DNA from: TMP-7 sp038212445
Lineage (GTDB): Bacteria > Acidobacteriota > Terriglobia > Bryobacterales > Bryobacteraceae
Direction of reading: 5' to 3'
Length of the DNA stretch: 64,000 nucleotides
Assembly (NCBI GenBank): GCA_038212445.1
Contig: JBBQUM010000016.1
Location: 1 to 64,000 of the forward strand
Shown here: in pieces, positions 51,002-58,891 of the stretch
How positions within the stretch are numbered: position 1 is the stretch's first letter
Layout: the number at the start of each line of letters is the position of its first letter
The notes under the pieces: generated by a model
Told to the model about the DNA's origin: nothing
The model's database searches: none
What the model saw: the letters and a program-made list of their open reading frames with translations, nothing else
Made by a program: the position numbers and the translations under genes

Positions 51002-52486
51002 CTAATGGCGGAACATCACCTTACATTCCTTGCGCCATTCCATGCCCAGTCCGATCTTCTCCACCTGAATATCGGATGAAAAATAGCGCAACACTACTTC
51101 GTTAGACGGGTGAAATTGGAATGCCGGTGCAATCAAAAGCAGCCTGGGCGGACTGACGGAAAGCTGCAAGCCCGGGAAATACCCGGCGGGGGAGAACTCG
51201 GCGCGGGCAGCATGCCAGCGGACACGCATCCAGTAGTCGAGCGCCTGCACAGGCAAGTGGATATCCTCGGTGGCTTTCAGTTCCATCACCGCCAGGCGCC
51301 CTCCACGATCCACGGCCAACAGGTCAATCACCCCTCGATCGCCACCTGAGAACGCGGGCACCTGACCGTAGACCGGCGACGGCAGGAGCGTCGCATCGAG
51401 ATCCGGAATCGCGCCTCGCACAGCCGACTCGAGCCATCCCTCCGGATACTTTGCATACAGCGGGTTGAGATGGTTGGCTGCGTGCGGATTGCGCATTCGT
51501 GCCAGTTCGGCGGCCAACGTCTCAGCTTCCGTGAGGTTTGCGGCCGAAGCGACGCGGCGCGTTTCCAGGCCGAACAGCAGCTCCTGGCCGGTTGCGCGCG
51601 CAAATTCCAGCCCGCGAATGCGGAGGCTGGTTACGCCGTCGTTGCGCGAAACGCATTCCACCGCAGGGACGGCCCGGGTGATGTGCTGAACCCAGGTCTC
51701 CACCCGTGTGGGCTGCGCCGGCGACGTGCGTGTGGCAGGCGCGAGACGCGTGTCCAGATTGCCATAGTCGGCCAAGTCGGCAAGGTCCTCGTAGCCGTCC
51801 TCAGAGTAAAGATAGACCGCGAAGCGAGCAGCTTTGGGATTCATCCATCTCAAACGTAGACAGGCGGTCCGCTCACGTCCGGCGGGCAGGAAAAGCACGA
51901 GTCCTTCGACTGTAAGTTGGCGCTCACGGCCGCGCAGGTAGTCGAGCCATATGAGGCCGAAGGTGACGGCGTTGGCGGGGTCGGCGGCGTCGGGTAGCGC
52001 GGCGATGGCTGCCAGCGCGGAGTTACCCTTGCGCAGCATGGCCCGGGGACAGGTGGGCGACAGGCTGTTTTCGAGATCCGGTTCAGTGGTGACGTCTGCC
52101 AGTCGCCAGCCGGGAAATTGCCGGCGCAGTCCCCGCCGGAATTGCTCGCGAAAGGCTTGGCGCGTGGCGCGAAGATTGCCGGTGCTGTTGCGCGAGGCAC
52201 GCCGGTCCATTAACAGGAGCGATCCTGTCTTTTTTCCAAAGCGTTCGGTGGCCAGTTCGAGCCGTCCGGGTTGTGAGTTGGCCAGCGCTGTTACGCGGCG
52301 GACGATGTTGCGGGTATCGTCCCAGGCCTGGAACGAGAGGCGGCCGGGCCGGGCGTCGATCAGCCAGTTATCGCCATCCAGGCGAATCGGCTCTTCGCCG
52401 GGTTCAAGCAGCACTAGTTCGCGGCCGGACGCCATCAGCGTCTCAATCGCCTCCCGAACCTGGTCGAGCGGACTGGGCGGAGTCAT
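51002..52486 (-). CDS. PD-(D/E)XK nuclease-like protein of unknown role
   Basis: 494 residues. The C-terminal third has a motif of the restriction-endonuclease-like fold: V-I-D-L-L-A-V-D then R-L-A-V-M-E-L-K-A (D-x~13-E-x-K) with a following QALDYWMRVRW helix, as in DUF91/NucS-like and archaeal Holliday junction-type nucleases. The N-terminal 200 residues are alpha/beta without a named domain. No partner methylase or helicase is nearby, so a restriction role is not indicated; a repair or defence nuclease is possible. First gene of a two-gene unit with the DUF697-like protein. Confidence 0.6.
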   Translation of the reverse strand: MTPPSPLDQVREAIETLMASGRELVLLEPGEEPIRLDGDNWLIDARPGRLSFQAWDDTRNIVRRVTALANSQPGRLELATERFGKKTGSLLLMDRRASRNSTGNLRATRQAFREQFRRGLRRQFPGWRLADVTTEPDLENSLSPTCPRAMLRKGNSALAAIAALPDAADPANAVTFGLIWLDYLRGRERQLTVEGLVLFLPAGRERTACLRLRWMNPKAARFAVYLYSEDGYEDLADLADYGNLDTRLAPATRTSPAQPTRVETWVQHITRAVPAVECVSRNDGVTSLRIRGLEFARATGQELLFGLETRRVASAANLTEAETLAAELARMRNPHAANHLNPLYAKYPEGWLESAVRGAIPDLDATLLPSPVYGQVPAFSGGDRGVIDLLAVDRGGRLAVMELKATEDIHLPVQALDYWMRVRWHAARAEFSPAGYFPGLQLSVSPPRLLLIAPAFQFHPSNEVVLRYFSSDIQVEKIGLGMEWRKECKVMFRH

Positions 52487-52544
52487 TCAATGGATAGGTG
52501 GGCGCCCCGCCGGAAAATTCTCTGGTTTTGTGCAGATGCGGCGG

Positions 52545-53558
52545 CTAACGAAGCCAAAAACCCTGGTGGAGAGGGTCGGAGGGATCCAGCCAGAACTCGT
52601 TTCGGCCCGTCAGGTGAGCGGTGCCCCCGACTGTGGGAATCACTGCCGGACGACCGCCGAATTCAGTTGATTCCTTGATCGCCACGGTAAACGTAGTGCC
52701 GAGGATGCTCTCAATCGTAATGCTGCGGCCCTGCTCTAATTCCCCGCGGGCCGACAGAATCGCGGCGCGGGCGCTGACGCCGGTGCCGGTGGGCGAGCGG
52801 TCCACTTCGCCGTTGGCGAACACGCAAACGTGGCGGCTATGCGAGGCGGAGTGATGCGACGGGCCGATGAAGATGGTCCCATACAGAAAGCTAAGATCCG
52901 CTTCAAAGGGATGGCGGACGGGGCGCGACTCCATTACTGCGCGCTTGATTTGCATGCCGGCGCGAATGAGGGCTGGAGCGTTGTCAGGTGTACAGGATAG
53001 CCCAAGCGGCTGAGCGTCGACAAAGGCGTAGAAGGCGCCGCCATAGGCGAGGTCGTAGCGAACGGGGCCCAGTTCCGGAACGTCCACGGAGGCGTCCAGG
53101 GTATCGACGAATGAGGGCACATTGTCGAAGCTCACGTGGTTGCCGTCCACCCGGGCGGTGATCAATCCAGCTGGCGCGTCGATCTTCAACTCTCCGGACG
53201 GCACCATACCGGTTTCGACCGCAGCCATCGACACGGCGATAATTCCGTGGCCGCACATCGTGCTGTAGCCCTCGTTGTGCAGAAACAGGACGCCAAAAGA
53301 AGCGCCCTCCGTCACCGGCGGGGTGATGATGCAGCCGTACATGTCGGCGTGTCCGCGCGGCTCCCACATCAACGCGGTGCGCAGGTGGTCAAGATATTCG
53401 GCGGCGTAGCGGCGACGTTCGAGGATGGTACGTCCGGGCAACGCGGGATAACCGGCGGCGATGATTCGGAGCGGTTCGCCGGCCGTGTGAGCGTCGAGCG
53501 TAGTAATGCGCAGCCAATGCTCCGGCGGCGTCCATTGGGCGAGGCGGTTGAGGTTCAT
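52545..53558 (-). CDS. proline racemase family, probable trans-3-hydroxy-L-proline dehydratase
   Basis: 337 residues. Proline-racemase fold. The first catalytic residue is Cys in the M-C-G-H-G motif (about residue 103); the second motif reads D-R-S-P-T-G-T-G instead of S-P-C-G-T-G, so Thr replaces the second Cys. A Cys/Thr pair is the signature of trans-3-hydroxy-L-proline dehydratase, as in human L3HYPDH, which makes pyrroline-2-carboxylate; Cys/Cys enzymes are racemases or epimerases. TTLDAHTAGEPLRI at the N-terminus fits the family. It overlaps the amidohydrolase by 4 bases. Confidence 0.85.
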   Translation of the reverse strand: MNLNRLAQWTPPEHWLRITTLDAHTAGEPLRIIAAGYPALPGRTILERRRYAAEYLDHLRTALMWEPRGHADMYGCIITPPVTEGASFGVLFLHNEGYSTMCGHGIIAVSMAAVETGMVPSGELKIDAPAGLITARVDGNHVSFDNVPSFVDTLDASVDVPELGPVRYDLAYGGAFYAFVDAQPLGLSCTPDNAPALIRAGMQIKRAVMESRPVRHPFEADLSFLYGTIFIGPSHHSASHSRHVCVFANGEVDRSPTGTGVSARAAILSARGELEQGRSITIESILGTTFTVAIKESTEFGGRPAVIPTVGGTAHLTGRNEFWLDPSDPLHQGFWLR

Positions 53559-54748
53559 CGCGACTTGTACACCCGGCCGCCCTTCATCACAAACACGACG
53601 CGCCTAACTGCCGTGATGTCGTCGAGCGGATTGCCCTCAACCGCGACCAGATCGGCATCCATATTGGGCGCGACGGCGCCGATGTGATCGCCGAGACCGA
53701 GCGATGCGGCGGCGGTGGACGTCCCGCTGACGATGGCATTCATCGCCGACTGCCCGCCGTCCTTCACGCGGTAGATGAACTCTTCAGCGTTGCGGCCGTG
53801 AGCGCCAGCCACGGCGTCAGTCCCGAGCACGATCTTCACCTTATTCTTCTCGGCTCGCTTGAGGACCGCAGACACCTGGGGGAGTGCCTTCTCCATGTAA
53901 GAGAATCCTTCCTCGGTGTAATTGCCGATGCCCAGAAATTTCGGCTTGTTGTCGAGGTAGTTGTGGAGCACCAGAAAATTAGGGTCGAAGTAGACGCCTC
54001 TCTCAGACATCAGCTTCAGGGTCGCATCGTCGAGGAAGGTGCCGTGTTCGATTGCAGTGCAGCCAGCCATCACCGAAGCGGTGGCCCCGTCGGAAGCATG
54101 CGCATGCACCACCGCACGCAAGCCTTGCGTCTTGGCTTCGCCGCAGGCTGCCTGGATTTGCGCGGTGGACATGCTCTGCGCGCCGCCGTCCCGGATGCTC
54201 TTGGTGGCGAACAGCTTCACGACGTCGGCGCCGTCGGCCTTCATGCGGCGGACGTACTCACGGATCTTTTCAGGGTCGCCGGTATTCTCGTTGATCTGGC
54301 GGAGCGACGTGATGATTCGCGGTCCTGGCAGTACACCTTGAGCGATGAGGTCGCGCAGGTCGCCGTCGATCATCGAGCCCAGACTCTGGACCGTGGTGAA
54401 ACCGCCCATGAGCGTCGCGTAGGCGTTGGCCGCCGCGTAAAGCGCGGCTTGCTGCGGAGTCTCCTTGCTGCCGGGACCGCCCTGGTCTAAGCGGCCCTCC
54501 TTATTGAAGTGCCAGCCGAGGTGCACATGCGTGTCGATCCAGCCAGGCATCACGGTGAGGCCGGAGAGGTCGATGGTGGCCTTGCCTTGCGACGCGCGGA
54601 CCTGCGTGATGCGGCCGCCGTCGACAACGATGTCTTGACCCTTGAGCGTGCCACCTTTACCGTCGAGGAGCGTCGACGTGCGGATGACGACAGGCTGGGC
54701 CGCGGCGACGATCGCCAGGAACGAGAACCAAGCAGCTCGTAGCAGCAT
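53555..54748 (-). CDS. exported amidohydrolase (imidazolonepropionase-like / Xaa-Pro dipeptidase-like)
   Basis: 397 residues. Signal peptide MLLRAAWFSFLAIVAAAQ. Complete binuclear metal site of the amidohydrolase superfamily: DTHVHLGWH (His-x-His), VVKLFATK (the carboxylated Lys), VVHAHA and AIEHGTF (His), and LGTDA (Asp). The LGDHIGAVAPNMDADLVAVEGNPLDD ending is typical of the imidazolonepropionase-related clade, which includes Xaa-Pro/Xaa-Arg dipeptidases. It is coupled to the hydroxyproline-type dehydratase, so hydrolysis of proline-containing or hydroxyproline-containing dipeptides is plausible. Divergent from the GH105-like gene. Confidence 0.88.
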   Translation of the reverse strand: MLLRAAWFSFLAIVAAAQPVVIRTSTLLDGKGGTLKGQDIVVDGGRITQVRASQGKATIDLSGLTVMPGWIDTHVHLGWHFNKEGRLDQGGPGSKETPQQAALYAAANAYATLMGGFTTVQSLGSMIDGDLRDLIAQGVLPGPRIITSLRQINENTGDPEKIREYVRRMKADGADVVKLFATKSIRDGGAQSMSTAQIQAACGEAKTQGLRAVVHAHASDGATASVMAGCTAIEHGTFLDDATLKLMSERGVYFDPNFLVLHNYLDNKPKFLGIGNYTEEGFSYMEKALPQVSAVLKRAEKNKVKIVLGTDAVAGAHGRNAEEFIYRVKDGGQSAMNAIVSGTSTAAASLGLGDHIGAVAPNMDADLVAVEGNPLDDITAVRRVVFVMKGGRVYKSR

Positions 54749-54779
54749 TTTGGATGCAGTATCGCATGACTACGCCGCT

Positions 54780-54785
54780 TATAAT
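54780..54785 (+). promoter_or_regulatory. -10 box (TATAAT) before the GH105-like gene
   Basis: A perfect TATAAT in the 46-base gap between two divergent genes. The expected -35 region, 17 bases upstream, is CAGTAT and matches poorly. A start near 54791 would give an almost leaderless message for the TTG at 54795. Modest support. Confidence 0.4.
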
Positions 54786-54794
54786 CAAGGTCAG

Positions 54795-56180
54795 TTGCGA
54801 CTCCTTGCGGGAATTCTGGTTCTGTTGACGGCGACGGCGGCGGAACGCGTGCCCGTCGGACTCACAGCAGCCGGTCGCATGATCGAAGGGCTGATGGTTC
54901 GCCCTGGTGCCGCGGTTGGTCCTCGGATTATTCTGATCGGCGATTCCAAGACAGTTCGGGAGCAACTACAGAAATACGAATCGATGGCGGATCAGCGGCG
55001 CAAGTTCCGGGTGACCGGGGTTCTGCTGCCCGCAGGCGTCAAACTTCATTTTCCACCGTCCGGCGCGGCTTACAAAGACGAGACCGAGTCTAATTACATC
55101 TGGCGCTGGATTGGGACCGAGGCGCCGGATCTCGTGCTCGTCGACACTTTCGACGACGGCGGATTGGTTGACGCGCTGAATGCAAGTCCCGGCCTGATCG
55201 GCCGTATTCCTGCGCGGCATGGCGGACTGGCGTCCGTGAAAGGCGTTACTGCTAAGTCAGCGGCGGGCGTGGAGGTGGAGCGTCGCGTGGACCGTACGCC
55301 GCGCGAAGTTGCGGAAAGGCTCGCCGGAATCTACGGACTCGCGATGCCCGAGGCGTCGTACATCCCCGCCATGGCGATGATCGGACGGCTCCGTTTGGGA
55401 CAGGTCGCGGAAGTGGAGAAGGCGGTTAGCGCCTTCGACAAGGTGCCGGCGAGAGAGACGGAGATCGGCGCTCATCTGCTGTTTGCGGAACTCGCTCAGA
55501 GGACGGGAGCCGACAGGTACAACAGGCTGGTGGAGCGCGCGGCGGAGGTGGCAACGCTCGACAACCTCGACAACGAAATGAGCGACTCCGTTTTCATGAG
55601 CTGTCCTCTACTGGCGCGGGCGGGCGCGTTCGATGCTGCTGTGAGGCACCTTGCCAAAATGCAGAAGCTGTGCGTACGCGAGGATGGGCTTTACCGCCAC
55701 TCACCCAATGCCGACGTCGCTTGGGCGCGAGGCAATGGCTTCCCCGCGCTTGGTTTGGCACTGATGCTCAGCGCTCTGCCGCCGGATCATCGAGCGTATG
55801 AAGAGTCGGTTCGCGCGTTTCAAAATCACATGGCGGCGCTGGCCCGTTACCAGGACGAAAGCGGGATGTGGCGGCAGGTGGTGGATCGTCCAGGATCGTA
55901 CTCCGAGCTGTCGGCAACGGCGATGATCGGCGCGGCGATGCTGCGAGGGGTGCGCCAGGGCTGGCTTGATGAACGAGCCTATGGACCCCGAATCCGGCGC
56001 GCGTGGATCGCAGTTTCGGCGCGCACTTCAGACGATGGGGTTCTGATCGATGTGTGCGAGTCCACCGGGAAGCAGAAGTCGGCGGAGGATTATTTGAAAC
56101 GTGCGGCGATTACCGGCCGCGATGAACGAGGCGGGGCGATGGTGCTATATTTCGCCACAGAGATGGCGGGGCTGCCATGA
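54795..56180 (+). CDS. GH88/GH105-like unsaturated glycoside hydrolase
   Basis: 461 residues from the TTG at 54795, which gives a signal-like N-terminus (RLLAGILVLLTATAA) and is preceded by AAGG; the frame is open upstream to 54642 but that overlaps the divergent gene. Residues 20-160 are an extra N-terminal domain with GDSKTVREQL. Residues about 170-460 are an alpha/alpha barrel with YteR/GH105 features: DSVFMSCPLLARAG, WARGNGFPALGLALML, QDESGMWRQVVDRPGSYSELSATAMIGAAML, and ICVCESTGK near the end. Such enzymes remove unsaturated uronic acid sugars from pectin-like oligomers. The next gene overlaps by 4. Confidence 0.8.
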   Translation: MRLLAGILVLLTATAAERVPVGLTAAGRMIEGLMVRPGAAVGPRIILIGDSKTVREQLQKYESMADQRRKFRVTGVLLPAGVKLHFPPSGAAYKDETESNYIWRWIGTEAPDLVLVDTFDDGGLVDALNASPGLIGRIPARHGGLASVKGVTAKSAAGVEVERRVDRTPREVAERLAGIYGLAMPEASYIPAMAMIGRLRLGQVAEVEKAVSAFDKVPARETEIGAHLLFAELAQRTGADRYNRLVERAAEVATLDNLDNEMSDSVFMSCPLLARAGAFDAAVRHLAKMQKLCVREDGLYRHSPNADVAWARGNGFPALGLALMLSALPPDHRAYEESVRAFQNHMAALARYQDESGMWRQVVDRPGSYSELSATAMIGAAMLRGVRQGWLDERAYGPRIRRAWIAVSARTSDDGVLIDVCESTGKQKSAEDYLKRAAITGRDERGGAMVLYFATEMAGLP

Positions 56181-56578
56181 TGCGATTCGAGTGCCAACCC
56201 GGATGTACGGCGTGCTGCGATCAGCAGGGTTTTGTTTATTTGACCGAGCAGGACGCGCTGAACATTTCGGCTTTCCTTGGCATGACGCCGGCTGCGTTCG
56301 AGCGTAAGTACGTCTATCGGACGAAGAAATTGCGGCGGTTGCGTGTCCCGCGCGAGTCGCAGTGCAGTTTTCTGCGCGAGGGCGGGTGTTCGATCCACGC
56401 AGTGAAGCCCGTACAATGCAGGGCCTTTCCGTACTGGCCTGAGCTCGTCGAAAATCCCAAGGCGTGGCACAAGACGGCATCCTACTGTCCGGGCATCGGC
56501 AAGGGCGATCTGATTCAAATCGAGATTGCCCAGGCCGGGACGAAGGAAATGCGAGAAGCCTATCCGTCGATGTACTAG
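56177..56578 (+). CDS. YkgJ-like zinc/iron-chelating cysteine-cluster protein
   Basis: 133 residues. Cysteine cluster of the CxxCxxCC type: FECQPGCTACCDQQG near the N-terminus, then CSFLREGGCSIHAVKPVQCRAFPYWP and a later Cys (SYCPG). The family binds a metal or Fe-S group; enzymatic role is not known. It begins inside the end of the GH105-like gene. Confidence 0.85.
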   Translation: MMRFECQPGCTACCDQQGFVYLTEQDALNISAFLGMTPAAFERKYVYRTKKLRRLRVPRESQCSFLREGGCSIHAVKPVQCRAFPYWPELVENPKAWHKTASYCPGIGKGDLIQIEIAQAGTKEMREAYPSMY

Positions 56579-56673
56579 CTCTTTCTTAGAACTGCCCGCC
56601 GTACTTTTCTTACTTAACCTCGATTTGTCGCCGTTCGAGCCGCCGAGCGCTTCTGTGCGAACGGACGTTTGGC

Positions 56674-57621
56674 TCACTGAACTGCGTTGGCGGCAGCAAT
56701 CGCCAACTCGCGGCTCATGACTCCGCTCATCAGATAGACGCGGTCGGAAACGCACCAGAATACGGAAATCCGTTTCGAAGCACCTGCCTGACCGCCTTGC
56801 TGAACCAGCGTCGCCGGTCCAAAACTCAGCGTGATTTCCTCGAGTGCCACCATTTTCTCGAGATCGTCGGATATGGGCACGAGCCATGGTGGCGCCGTTC
56901 CAGCTTGCTGCGCCAAGCGCCGCGCGGTATCTGGCTCCACCCCGAGGACGCGTAGCACAAGAGCCGAAAAGGCGGGATAGTCGAAGCCTGGAGGCGCAGT
57001 AAGCGTAGGGGGCAAACTTTGCACCAGCACAATGCCCGGCCACTCGGCAATCACCAGGGCACTGGTATGTAGCGTTAACTGCGCACCGTCCCATTGCGGC
57101 GGCACAGTGGAATTGTTAGCGCCAGCCTTTCGCAGCGCGAGCTGCAGATCCGCTGCTTTTACCACCGTGCCGGCCGACAGGCTGAAGGTAGTGGACAATA
57201 GCGGCGAGCCAGAGAGCACTCCCGGACGCGGCAAGCGCGGTTGGTAGTTTACGCGCCAGCGGACTTGTTCAAGACTGCGCGCGGGAATCGGAGGAATCAT
57301 GGTCCCGATTGCTTTCACCTGCGGCGACGGAACTCCTTCCGGCCAGGGATTTACGCGAATGAACGCCACTCTCGGAACGGCAAGAAACTGCCACAACTGC
57401 TGGGCGGCCGCCCGACCGTCCGGAAATAGTGCAATCAAGCCGGCAAGTCCCGCGGCGGCGGCGACCCAAGCCAACCAAGGGCGCCATGGCCGCGCACGAC
57501 TCGACGCTTGCTCTCGCGTACGGAATCGGGCCACAGCAGCGGCCGAGTCCGGCTGCCACGCCGCGGGCGGGTCAAGATAGGCGATCTGTTCCAACACCCA
57601 GCGCTCGTTAGCGTTCTCCAT
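56674..57621 (-). CDS. membrane anti-sigma-like protein
   Basis: 315 residues. A cytoplasmic N-terminal segment (about 45 residues, beginning MENANERWVLEQIAYLDPPAAWQPDS), one membrane helix (about 48-66, LAWVAAAAGLAGLIALF), and an outer domain of about 240 residues that is beta-rich. It lacks a clear HxxxCxxC zinc motif, so it is not a ZAS-type anti-sigma factor, but its start overlaps the end of the ECF sigma gene by 14 bases. It therefore probably sequesters or modulates that sigma factor. Confidence 0.7.
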   Translation of the reverse strand: MENANERWVLEQIAYLDPPAAWQPDSAAAVARFRTREQASSRARPWRPWLAWVAAAAGLAGLIALFPDGRAAAQQLWQFLAVPRVAFIRVNPWPEGVPSPQVKAIGTMIPPIPARSLEQVRWRVNYQPRLPRPGVLSGSPLLSTTFSLSAGTVVKAADLQLALRKAGANNSTVPPQWDGAQLTLHTSALVIAEWPGIVLVQSLPPTLTAPPGFDYPAFSALVLRVLGVEPDTARRLAQQAGTAPPWLVPISDDLEKMVALEEITLSFGPATLVQQGGQAGASKRISVFWCVSDRVYLMSGVMSRELAIAAANAVQ

Positions 57622-58144
57622 GACGACTCACATACTCCTTTCGGAAATCGCGGTCGGCGCGGGCCAGCAGAGTCCCCACCGAGCTCTGGTTGAGCTCGAG
57701 AAGAGAGGCCATCTCCGAATGGGTGTAGCCCTCGCCACGCAATGGCAGCAAGGAGGACTGCCTGGGCTTAAGCGCGCTCAACACTCCCCTTACTCGAGCC
57801 TGCTGCTCCTGTTGTTGAAGCGACGCTTCTGGACTCTGCGCCGTCCCGAGCGGCAGCGTCAAGGACTCGTAATGAGCTCGCCGTTTTCGCTTTTTCAGAT
57901 CGTCGAGCGCCAGGCGCAGGCCTGTTCGAAACAGCCAGCCGGTAACGTGACGGTTGTGAGCCGGCGGACTCCGGTGCAGTTTCCAGAATGCTTCGGCCGC
58001 GAGATCCTCGGCCGCGCCAGTGTCTCCCACTACGCGATAGATGAGGCGCGATAGGGCGGCGTAATTTGCGGCAAATAGTTCGTCAAAGCTTTCCGCCCGG
58101 TCGAATCTGGGGTCTAACACGGGGCTCTCCGAGCCGTGGTGCAT
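57608..58144 (-). CDS. ECF RNA polymerase sigma factor
   Basis: 178 residues from the ATG at 58144; the longer frame to 58273 adds unlikely N-terminal residues. Region 2: FDELFAANYAALSRLIYRVVGDTGAAEDLAAEAFWKLHR; region 4: RGVLSALKPRQSSLLPLRGEGYTHSEMASLLELNQSSVGTLLARADRDFRKEY. No other sigma regions, so it is an extracytoplasmic function type. Overlaps the anti-sigma-like gene by 14 bases, implying a coupled pair. No obvious consensus ECF promoter was recognised upstream. Confidence 0.92.
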   Translation of the reverse strand: MHHGSESPVLDPRFDRAESFDELFAANYAALSRLIYRVVGDTGAAEDLAAEAFWKLHRSPPAHNRHVTGWLFRTGLRLALDDLKKRKRRAHYESLTLPLGTAQSPEASLQQQEQQARVRGVLSALKPRQSSLLPLRGEGYTHSEMASLLELNQSSVGTLLARADRDFRKEYVSRHGER

Positions 58145-58191
58145 ACAGCTTAAACGACGCTCGGAGCCGGAAATTGACAGGAAGACGCGAC

Positions 58192-58848
58192 CTATTTCAC
58201 TTCGATCAGGACCATATCGAAGCGCTGTGGGCCAACGTTGGTTCCCGCATGCTTCACCGGACCTGCGGTCCAAAAAACGTCGCGGGCTTTTGCGGTCATC
58301 TTGCTGGTAGCGCCACCTGCCGAGTTCACTGAAGCGTCGATGCCTGTGAGCATCACCACGACGCGGCCGCGACCGGTGTGTTCGTGCAACATCTCAGTCG
58401 CGCCCGGCTCGCGCCAGCTGCGAAAAACACGCACTTGAGGGTTGTCGAATAGCAGAATGTTGTGCTTGGGATCGATGGCGACGGGGTCGAGTTCTTTGGC
58501 GCGACTCGACGCCTTCGTGGGAGCGGGTTGTTTCAGCTCGACTTCGACAATTGCGCAAGGCGCCGCGCCGGTGTTCTCGCTGATGTGCTTGGGACCCGCG
58601 ACGCTCCAGGCCACCTGGTCAGCTTTCCAATTGTGAGTATCCGCCCGGCCGTCCTCGTAGTGGATTGTTTGGGTGCAGGGATCCACGTACACCATCACAC
58701 GGTTGAAGTCGTGCTTATGCAAGGGCGTCTTGCTATGCGGCGGATCAACCGCCCGGATGATCTTGACGAACTCGTTATCCACGGGCACGCGATCGTCGGC
58801 AGCCCATAGTGCAGCAGCGCATAGAGCAATCAAGAACGCAGGTCTCAT
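58192..58848 (-). CDS. exported bicupin-like protein
   Basis: 218 residues. Signal peptide MRPAFLIALCAAALWA. Two cupin-like halves: residues about 22-105 (PLHKHDFNRVMVYVD, with His-x-His) and about 120-215 (MLHEHTGRGRVVVMLTG, with His-x-His, and VFWTAGPVKHAGTN with the distal His). Both metal-binding patterns are present. Likely an extracytoplasmic metal-binding protein; the reaction is unknown. Divergent from the amidohydrolase at 58892. Confidence 0.75.
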   Translation of the reverse strand: MRPAFLIALCAAALWAADDRVPVDNEFVKIIRAVDPPHSKTPLHKHDFNRVMVYVDPCTQTIHYEDGRADTHNWKADQVAWSVAGPKHISENTGAAPCAIVEVELKQPAPTKASSRAKELDPVAIDPKHNILLFDNPQVRVFRSWREPGATEMLHEHTGRGRVVVMLTGIDASVNSAGGATSKMTAKARDVFWTAGPVKHAGTNVGPQRFDMVLIEVK

Positions 58849-58891
58849 GGAGTAACAGCATAGCTGATTGCGCTATACTCCTACGAAAATC

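Noticed and set aside
52545..53558. Call as proline racemase or 4-hydroxyproline epimerase
   Set aside because: The second catalytic Cys of those enzymes is Thr here, which points to dehydratase chemistry.
56090..57094. 334-codon open frame on the minus strand
   Set aside because: Overlaps the YkgJ-like gene and the anti-sigma-like gene in other frames; composition is Arg/Ser-rich without any motif.
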